NCBI GenBank assembly: GCA_037176705.1
Contig: CM073895.1
Span: forward strand, 5,480,551-5,544,550
DNA from: Molossus alvarezi
Taxonomy: Eukaryota; Chordata; Mammalia; Chiroptera; Molossidae
Reading direction: 5' to 3'
Length of the DNA: 64,000 bases
The notes below the pieces were generated by a model. It was not told the origin of the DNA. It saw only the letters and a list, made by a program, of their open reading frames with translations, and made no database searches. Every line of letters starts with the position of its first letter. Position 1 is the stretch's first letter. Shown here one piece after another: positions 56,973 through 64,000 of the stretch. The translations under genes were made by a program, and so were the position numbers.

Positions 56973-57737
56973 ATCTAGGCTGTTTGGTCCCCTAAGGGAG
57001 GAACATCTTCCTGCAGAATCATCTCAGAGCTTTGGGGTTTGTGTTTTAGAAAAGTCGCTGCCTGTATCCTTCCTAAGGAGCCTGCCCTAGGAGCAGTGGG
57101 TCATCGCTCACGTACCTGCCTCGGTTCAGCCACACGTGAGGTCGGAGGCAGTGAGGTGACAGGAAGGTGACAGCGAGGTGCACCTGGGCTGGACACACCC
57201 GCTCGCTCCTTGCGGGTCCTCCTGGAACTGGCCCTTCTCCCCAGACCCCTGCTCCCGGGTGCACACTGAGGAAGGGTTTGCTGACATCATCGCTGTGCGT
57301 GATCACAGCCCTTGGAAACCGACATCCACACCTGTGGAGGTTGTTCACGGGAGCGAGATCTCAAGTGCTCCGGAGAGTAACAGCTGCAGCTTCTCTGCAC
57401 CTGGACCTAAGGAGGGACCTGGGGAAGGTGACGCGAGGTGGGGAATCACAGGGCAATTAGGATTCCCTGCTCCTGAAGGTGGTTATTTCAAAGGGGCGTT
57501 AACCTAGACACAGGGCGCTGTAGGCCAAGATAAGCCTTTTACTAAGAAGGCCTGGGGCTCACGGCTCACATGATGGCCCAGTGAGGAATTTAGGACCAGG
57601 TCACCCTGGGAGGCCGCTTTCCGTAGAGCCCTTTCTGTCCACACCACTGTCCCGTTATCCCCATTGTCATCGTCACCTTCATTTCCTGCAGCCTGCAGGG
57701 GCTGCTTCAGGTTCCCAAGCAAGTCCTGGGCCAGCCA

Positions 57738-58360
57738 GGTCCCTGCTGGGTCTCTGCTGGGCCTCCACTGGGCCTCCACTGGGTTCCCTCTGGGCCTCCA
57801 CTGGGCCTCCTCTGGGTCTCCACTGGGCCCCCTCTGGGTCTCTGCTGGGCCTCCACTGGGCCTCCACTGGGCCTCCACTGGGTCTCCACTGGGCCCCCTC
57901 TGGGTCTCTGCTGGGCCTCCACTGGGCCTCTGCTGGGTTCCCTCTGGGCCTCCTCTGGGTCTCCACTGGGCCCCCTCTGGGCCTCCACTGGGCCTCCACT
58001 GGGTTCCCTCTGGGCCTCCACTGGGCCTCCGCTGGGTCCCCTCTGGGCCTCCACTGGGCCTCCTCTGGGCCTCCACTGGGTTCCCTCTGGGCCTCCACTG
58101 GGCCTCCACTGGGCCCCCTCTGGGTCTCTGCTGGGCCTCCACTGGGCCTCCGCTGGGTCCCCTCTGGGCCTCCGCTGGGCCTCCGCTGGGCCTCGGCTGG
58201 GTCCCCTCTGAGTCTCTGCTGGGCCTCCACTGGGCCTCCGCTGGGTCCCCTCTGAGTCTCTGCTGGGCCTCCACTGGGCCTCCACTGGGCCTCCGCTGGG
58301 CCTTGGCTGGGTCCCCTCTGGGCCTCCGCTGGGCTCCCTCTGGGCCTCCATTGGGCCTCA
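57738..58360. repeat. 11-bp minisatellite (CTGGGCCTCCA)n, about 56 units
   Basis: Tandem 11-bp units CTGGGCCTCCA occur with variants CTGGGTTCCCT, CTGGGTCTCTG and CTGGGCCCCCT. Variants follow a loose order, giving longer cycles of several units. Because 11 is not a multiple of three and the units contain no stops, several frames stay open on both strands. That open reading is a property of the repeat and not a gene. Confidence 0.95.
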
Positions 58361-58500
58361 CAACTCAACTGCTGTATTTTGCTTTTTCATTTCCACGTGT
58401 GATCACATCCTCAGGTTTTCTCTTTTAGAAAAGTATTTTGTTTTTTTTAATTCAGCCTGCTCTCAGAGATTTTTGCTTGGCTTAAAAATAACGTAGAACG

Positions 58501-58715
58501 GCCCTGGTCGGGGGGTTCAGTGGTTAGAGCGTCGGCCCTCCCACTGACGGGTGGCGAGTTCGATTCCCAGTCAAGAACATGTACTACACGTACTTGGGTT
58601 GCAGGTTCCATCCCCAGCCCTGGCCAGGCACATGCAGGAGGCAACCAATCAATGTTTCTCTCTCTCTCTCCCCCTCTCTCCCCTCCCCTTCCTCATTGTC
58701 TCCAAAACTAAAGAA
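58501..58715 (+). mobile_element. VES SINE, tail-truncated
   Basis: Head GCCCTGGTCGGGGGGTTCAG, B box AGTTCGATTCC, CT-rich middle. The usual CCTCGGGTGAGGAT end is absent. Confidence 0.85.
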
Positions 58716-58879
58716 AAAAGTCATGGGTCACAGAGGAGCCATCTGCAGACACAGACCTGGCAGGACGACAGTCTGAGGCTCGGCCCTGTAGGAAAGCGAC
58801 CAGGGTCAGGGCGCTGGGCTGCATCATATATAGTCCGGCCCATGCCCGGGTGGTTTTTGTTTTTTTATTTTTAATTCAT

Positions 58880-59152
58880 TTATTTTTTAATCTCACCCGA
58901 GGATATTTTTCCATTTATTTTTCAGACAGAGGGGAGAGACAGAGCGAGAGCGAGAGCGAGAGCGAGAGCGAGAGAGAGAGAGAGAGAAACATCGATGTGA
59001 GAGAGACACGTCGACTGGTTACCGGTCCGCAGGACCCTGAACAGGGCCAGGGACCCAAGTGTAACCGAGAGTCGTGCCCTCGGCCAGAATCAAACCCGAG
59101 ATTCTCTGGGCCTGCAGGCCGACGCTCTAACCACTGAGCACACGGCCAGGGC
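58880..59152 (-). mobile_element. VES SINE, long form, with (GAGAGC)n expansion
   Basis: Reversed copy whose middle carries five GAGAGC-type units and a GA run (about 58940-58987). Confidence 0.9.
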
Positions 59153-60029
59153 ACTCGGGTGGGATTTAAAGCCGAGCAGCGGTGGGTGTCCTACCGCGTG
59201 TGCTCGGCTCGGGCTTCGCTTTTCGAAGGGAGAGGAATATCCCAAAGTTTACGGAAGGCAAAGGCGGGCTTTGTTTTTAAACCCAGCGGAATGTAGCCAG
59301 TATCAGTGCCCAGTGCCCGCCCCTCCAGCCACCCTGCCCTGCGGCCGGGAGGCCTGGCCCTGCCTGCCTTGAGCCTCCAGGCCCCATGAGGCGGGTGGTC
59401 AGTCTCAGACACAAAGCAGAACCCTCTCCGCTCACCGCTGAAGGACCAGCCCCGGGGATGGAGGGTGGGAGGGTGGCCTGGTCATGGATAACTTGCCAGG
59501 TGAGAGGCAGGTCAAGGTGGTGACAGGAAACTCACAGTCAAGCCTCAGACCCCGGTGGCCCCCTCTGCTGCCCCGTGAAATAACCCGCGAGTTCCCCAGC
59601 AGGGCGGGAGCACCCTCATTTGCAACACTTGGTTATGCTTCTGCATCCCCACTCCACGAGTGCCAGCCACTCGGCGTGCCGACAGAGGAAACCACTTCCC
59701 GATCGTGGGTAATACTGTGTCATTAGCCCAGCAGGCGTCCAGCTCAGCACTGCTGAGTCTTAAAACACTTTTAAAAACTTAATTACACAATGGATACATT
59801 GATACCTACTCATTGGAAGAGACTGGGTGGTACAGGATACATAATGCAACACTTCAAGTTCCCTTTCCTGACCCTCTCTCCCCAGATCCCTCCCTTCCCC
59901 CAAATCTCCTCTTTGGGGGTCTCACTTCCAGTCTGTTTTCCAAACGTGTGATCATCCACACCCACACACACTGTGTTGTGTTGCACATATGTGTAGATAT
60001 GCACCTGGTACTTTAAATTTTTATTACAA
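59153..60029. other. No gene recognised
   Basis: Unassigned sequence between two SINEs. It includes CCCACACACACTG-type CA patches near 59960. Confidence 0.4.
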
Positions 60030-60242
60030 TTTTTTTGTCCTTTATTGATGTTAGAGAGAGAGGAAGGGAGAGGGAGAGAGAGACAGAAACATCGATGAGA
60101 GAGAACATTGATTGGCCGCCTCCTGCACGCCCCCCACTGGGGATCGGGCCCACAACCTGGGCATGTGCCCTGACCGGGAATCGAACTGGTGACCTCTTGG
60201 TGCAGGGTCGACACTCAACCACTGAGCTATACTGGAAAGGCT
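60030..60242 (-). mobile_element. VES SINE, short form
   Basis: Reversed short form: GTCCTTTATTGATGTTAGAG ... GAGCTATACTGGAAAGGC. Confidence 0.88.
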
Positions 60243-60689
60243 AAAATTTTATTTTTAAATGGCTAAGTAGGATCCTGTTGTGCATACATTGTTTTGCAAG
60301 TTGAATGTTTACAAAAACTTGCTCTGGAGACTTGCCGAGTCGGGCTGACCTTCCGTATGTAACAACTGCAAGGGGACTTCCGGGAGTGGACTCTGTGTTT
60401 TTGTGACTGACACCCGGTTTCGTCCTTCTCTTAGGAACCAAACCGGAGATTAGTGAAAATACAGAAGTTCATTCAAGTTCACAGACCCCCTGACTAATCA
60501 CCACGCACCAGGTTAGGAGCCCCGACTAGGAAACACGAACCTGGCCAGCAGTTAGAGCTGTGTGTGACCCCGGAGCGTGGATGAGAAGGCCTGGACTTCC
60601 AGTCCTGACTCGCTAGCTGCTGCCCAGGGTTTTAATTATTGCCCACGTGGCGGGTGAGGCTGTAATCTGCACTTTCCTGATTACTCACG

Positions 60690-61740
60690 AGGAGCTGTCA
60701 GCCGGTTGCTCTTCTGTGTAATGACTATCTTTTGCTCATTTTTCTGTTGGCTTTTTTTTTTTTTATTTGTCTTTTTGACTTATAGGGATTCTTTCTGTAG
60801 TCTGGATACGAATCACGATTATTTAAATGTGTGGCAACTATCTCCCTTGGGATTGTGGCTTGCCTTTTCATTCTGTGGTATCTGGGATAAACAAAAATTC
60901 TTCATTTTTATGTACTGAAATCTAGCAATTTTTGTCTTTATAGTTGTTGCTAAATTCTTGTTTATTTTGATTGTAAAGAAGTGAGGTTGTGCCCTGGCCG
61001 GTTTGCTCGGCGGTTAGAGCGTTGGCCTGCGGTCCAGAGAGACCCAGGTTCGGTTCCCGCTAAGGGCATGTACCTCGGTTGCAGTTTGTCCCCGGCCCTG
61101 GTTTGGTCGTGTGGGTGGTGACCACTCGATGTGTCCCTTTCACGTTGATGCTTCTCTCTCTCTCTCTCTCACCCTCCTACTCTATCTGAACAAAATATGG
61201 AAAAATGTCCCCAGGTGAGGATTAAAAAAAAAAGAAGAAGAATTCAGGTTGTGTATGAGTGAGGGCAGGATCTGGTTTCATTTTTTTCACGTGTGGTTAA
61301 TCCGTGGATGATTCTTCTTCCCCCACTAATCTGCCACTCCAGCTCTGTCCGAAATCAGGGTTCCGTAAAAGCCTGCCTTTGTGTCTGGCTCTGTTCTGTT
61401 CGATCGGCCTGTGGGCCTGTGTGGGCCTCTCTCCCTGGAGGCGGCAACCCTCCTGACCCATTCAGGTGTCCCTCGACTCTTCATAACCTCTGTTCTTCCA
61501 GATAAATGTCAGGGTCAGCTTAGCAAGTCTTACAAAGAATACTGTTGGATTTTTTTTTATTGGGGTTGCATTTAGTTTATAGAGCAGTTTGAGGGAAGTT
61601 GACATCTTTCTGGTAGCGAATCTTCTGATCCAAGAACATAGTATGCTTTCCATTCATTTAGGATTTCTTTACTATCTAATGTCTTTCAATAAAGTTTTGT
61701 AATTTCTGCATCAAGGGTTTGCTTCCTTTTATTTTATTTT
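60690..61740 (-). mobile_element. Old L1 ORF2 relic split by SINE
   Basis: Reversed L1 ORF2 text (GGATTCTTTCTGTAGTCTGG before the SINE; TTGGGGTTGCATTTAGTTTA and AATGTCTTTCAATAAAGTTT after it). No open frame. Confidence 0.7.
60993..61236 (+). mobile_element. VES SINE, long form, in L1
   Basis: Head GCCCTGGCCGGTTTGCTCGG, tail GTCCCCAGGTGAGGATTAAA, splitting an old L1. Confidence 0.9.
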
Positions 61741-61957
61741 TAAAAATATTTCTTTTTTCTTTTTAGAGAGAGAGAAAAGAGAGAGGGAGAGAGAGAAACA
61801 TCAGTGTGAGAACAAAGCATCAGTGGGCTGCCTCTTGTACACACCCCGACCAGGGATCGGGCCTGCAACCCCGGCATGGGCCCTGCCAGGGATAGAACCA
61901 GTGACCTTTTGGTGCATAGATCGATGCTCCAACCAACTGAGCCACACTGGCCAGGGT
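61741..61957 (-). mobile_element. VES SINE, diverged
   Basis: Reversed copy ending ACTGAGCCACACTGGCCAGG. GGNTTGCTTCC plus TTTATTTTATTTTT lies on both sides. Confidence 0.88.
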
Positions 61958-61977
61958 GAGGGCTTGCTTCCCTTTAT

Positions 61978-62187
61978 TTTATTTTTTCTTTATTGATTTG
62001 AGACAGAGAGGAAGGGAGAGGGAGAGATAGAAACATGGATGAGAGTGAACATCGATTGGCCGCCTCCTGCATGTCCCCACTGGGAACCGGGCCCATAACC
62101 TGAGCATGTGCCCTGACCGGGAATCGAACCTGCGACCTCTTGGTGTGTGGGTCAACCCTCAACCACTGAGCCACACCGGCCAGGCAT
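61978..62187 (-). mobile_element. VES SINE, short form, next to previous copy
   Basis: Reversed short form inserted in the duplicated T-rich target of the preceding SINE: TTTCTTTATTGATTTGAGAC ... CCACACCGGCCAGGC. Confidence 0.9.
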
Positions 62188-62539
62188 AAACCATTAATTT
62201 TAATTATTATATATACATTTTATGTTTACATGTTTTATTCCTTTTCTAACCTATTTGTTCTCTGCACACACTTGCTGACTGAAGCACCCAAACATGTGGC
62301 TTCTCCCTGAAATCCGAGGTCTCGGCAGCTCTGCCCCTGCGTCTGTGGTCCCGGCAGCCTTCACTTACGGTGCTTTGTTTCCCTGTGGGCTTCTGTGGGC
62401 TTTGCTGTGTTTATTTTCCTCTTTCTTCCTTTTTATCCTGTAGGAATTCTTTGAGGTTTGGACTGAGCTTGGGTTCTTCCAAAAAGGGTTTGCATTTGCT
62501 CTTGAAAGTCACCCACGGGCCCTATCATTCCAAGACATG

Positions 62540-62728
62540 TGTGATGTGTGTGTGTGGTGTGTGCATGTGTAGGGTGTGTGTGTGGTGTGTGTGTGGTGTG
62601 TGTGGGGGGGGTGGGGGTGTGTGTTGAGTGTGTGTGGTGTGTGTATGGTGTGTGTGGTGTGTGTGTGTGTGTGATGTGTGTGGTGTGTGGTGTGTGTGTG
62701 TGTGTGTGTGTGCGTGCGTGTGTGTTTG
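62540..62728. repeat. (TG)n microsatellite, interrupted
   Basis: About 190 bp of TG repeats with GTGGTGTGTG interruptions and one G run near 62607. It is open in frames on both strands only because of its composition. Confidence 0.95.
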
Positions 62729-63617
62729 GTATCCATTTCAGAGTTCGCTGCAGGAAACAGAACCCACTCGGTATGTCTGAAGCAGAAGGGGTTTGAGCAG
62801 GGAGTTAGTGGCTGTAACGTCACTGAACAGTGGAGGAGTGGTACTCAGGAAGCCTCCCTGGACTGCTGTGTTGGAGACACCACATCACCACAGATGTGAC
62901 TCAGGCATCAGGAAGCTAGGATTAGGAGGCCACCACTGCTACCACAGCTGTGACCGTAACAACCATACCCACCCACACAGCTGCTGATCTGACCTGAAGT
63001 GCTGAGTCTGGACTGTCTCACACTCACCTTGGTGCCTTGGTCACCAGCAGAAAGACAGTCTCTGCATCATCCCATTGACCAAATCTCATGCCGGTCTGTG
63101 CACTGGGCAGAACCGAACTCACCTCAGAATCTAGCTGCAAAGGAGTCTCACAAGTCGAGCTTTTACTTGACAATGGGCAGCATGCTGCACCCTGCGGACA
63201 GCTGCTCGTGGTCTCTGAACCAAGTGGCTCTTGCTAGCCCTTTGTCAGCGTTAGCCCAGTGAATTTTTTCCATCCCTTCTTTTGAACCCATGGGAGACAC
63301 TATTCACTGGCTGCTGGACACGCATTTCTGAGCCCCTTCTCTCTTGTATACTTTTATAGGCTGGGGAGACCCCCCTCTCTTGTGAAGTGACAGCAGTTCT
63401 AATTAATGAACCCCAAGCGGAAGTCTTGAGAACCCTGGGAAGGTTTTTGCTTTTCCTGAAAAAGAAGGCAATGTGATGAGGATTGCTTATTTCTCTGTCC
63501 TGCCTTCAATGTGCTTGCGATATTTGGAGACTTGGCAACCATTCTGTGACCATGAAGAAAAGGTCAAGAGAATTACTGAAATACCATCCCTGCCCCAGGA
63601 GTCACATACTTCCAGAC
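62729..63617. other. No gene recognised before the SPIN element
   Basis: 62740-63260 and 63440-63600 look like decayed repeats, possibly an old LTR or DNA element, but I cannot name them. Confidence 0.35.
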
Positions 63618-63809
63618 CAGTGGTTCTCAACCTTCCTAATGCCACGACCCTTTAATACAGTTCCTCATGTTGTGGTGACCCCCAAACATAAAATTATTTT
63701 TGTTGCTATTTCATAACTGTAATTTTGCTACTGTTATGTCTTAGGCAACCCTTGTAAAAGAGCTGTTCGACCCCCAAAGGGGTCACGACCCACAGGTTGA
63801 GATCCACTG
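63618..63809. mobile_element. SPIN-type nonautonomous hAT transposon
   Basis: It starts CAGTGGTTCTCAACC and ends GGTTGAGATCCACTG, so it has matching inverted ends. It is flanked by a perfect 8-bp duplication TTCCAGAC (63610-63617 and 63810-63817), the hAT signature. The internal sequence (TTAATACAGTTCCTCATGTT, GACCCCCAAAGGGGTC) matches the SPIN ('space invader') family known to have moved horizontally among tetrapods, including vesper bats. At 192 bp it cannot encode a transposase. Confidence 0.85.
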
Positions 63810-63928
63810 TTCCAGACTCTATGAGTTAATTTTTATTTTTAAATGTTACATTTCTTCTTTTTTTAAACTATTTGTTGGATTAATTATTTTTTTCAAGTTT
63901 AATTTTCTTTTTCTTTTTCTTTCTTTCT

Positions 63929-64000
63929 TTTTTTTTTTAATCCTCACCCGAGGACACTTTTTGTTCAGATAGAGTAGGAGGGAGAGAGAGAGAGAAACAT
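63929..64000 (-). mobile_element. VES SINE, cut by window end
   Basis: T run, AATCCTCACCCGAGGACA, then GA-rich middle to the last base. The head lies beyond the window. Confidence 0.9.

Noticed and set aside
57504..58428. Long open frames (up to 285 residues) on both strands
   Set aside because: They lie in the 11-bp minisatellite, whose units lack stops, so many frames are open. There is no start context, splice site or domain.

Overview
This is mammalian nuclear DNA, almost certainly from a bat and probably a vespertilionid or close relative. The main evidence is about 48 copies of a tRNA-derived SINE of the VES type (tRNA-like head with A and B boxes, CT-rich middle, a tail ending in CCTCGGGTGAGGAT plus an A run, or a shorter form ending in CTCTAAAATCAATAAA). 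A short hAT element of the SPIN type with a perfect 8-bp target duplication (63618-63809), and a second nonautonomous hAT relic (56715-56972), also fit a vesper bat. Coding DNA is well under 3% of the window.

Two protein-coding genes can be read exon by exon. TNFRSF9 (4-1BB/CD137) is on the minus strand. It has seven coding exons from the start codon at 16555 down to the stop at 5283, and these give a 250-residue T-cell costimulatory receptor. PARK7 (DJ-1) is on the plus strand. It has a CpG-island promoter and a likely noncoding exon 1 near 34660-34831, then six coding exons from 35863 to 50341 that give exactly 189 residues with Glu18, Cys46, Cys53, Cys106 and His126 intact. The TNFRSF9-PARK7 order, head to head, matches human 1p36.23. 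The two genes are neighbours without a functional link visible in the sequence: one is an inducible immune receptor and the other a housekeeping redox protein.

Layout. 1-501 is part of a retroviral-type LTR on the minus strand. 502-5282 is L1 relics, SINEs and TNFRSF9 3' sequence. 5283-16580 is TNFRSF9 coding exons with repeat-filled introns. 16.6-34.4 kb is upstream and intergenic DNA holding an internally nested half-L1 (HAL1) element (20973-23386), old L1 3' ends, an intact solo LTR (29629-30364) inserted in an L2, and an orphan CpG island (31590-32270). 34.4-50.5 kb is PARK7. 50.5-64 kb is intergenic and has two large tandem-repeat arrays: a CA-rich VNTR at 51838-52575 and an 11-bp minisatellite at 57738-58360. 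It also has more SINEs, L1 pieces and the SPIN element.

I found no tRNA or rRNA genes, no CRISPR and no prokaryotic features. Nearly all other open frames are chance frames in SINEs, CpG islands or tandem repeats. I did not find a new multi-gene system. The points most worth following are the HAL1 with a nearly open ORF1, the SPIN insertion, the orphan CpG island, the two satellites open in several frames, the intragenic CpG island over PARK7 exon 5, and lineage changes in the TNFRSF9 ectodomain and tail.
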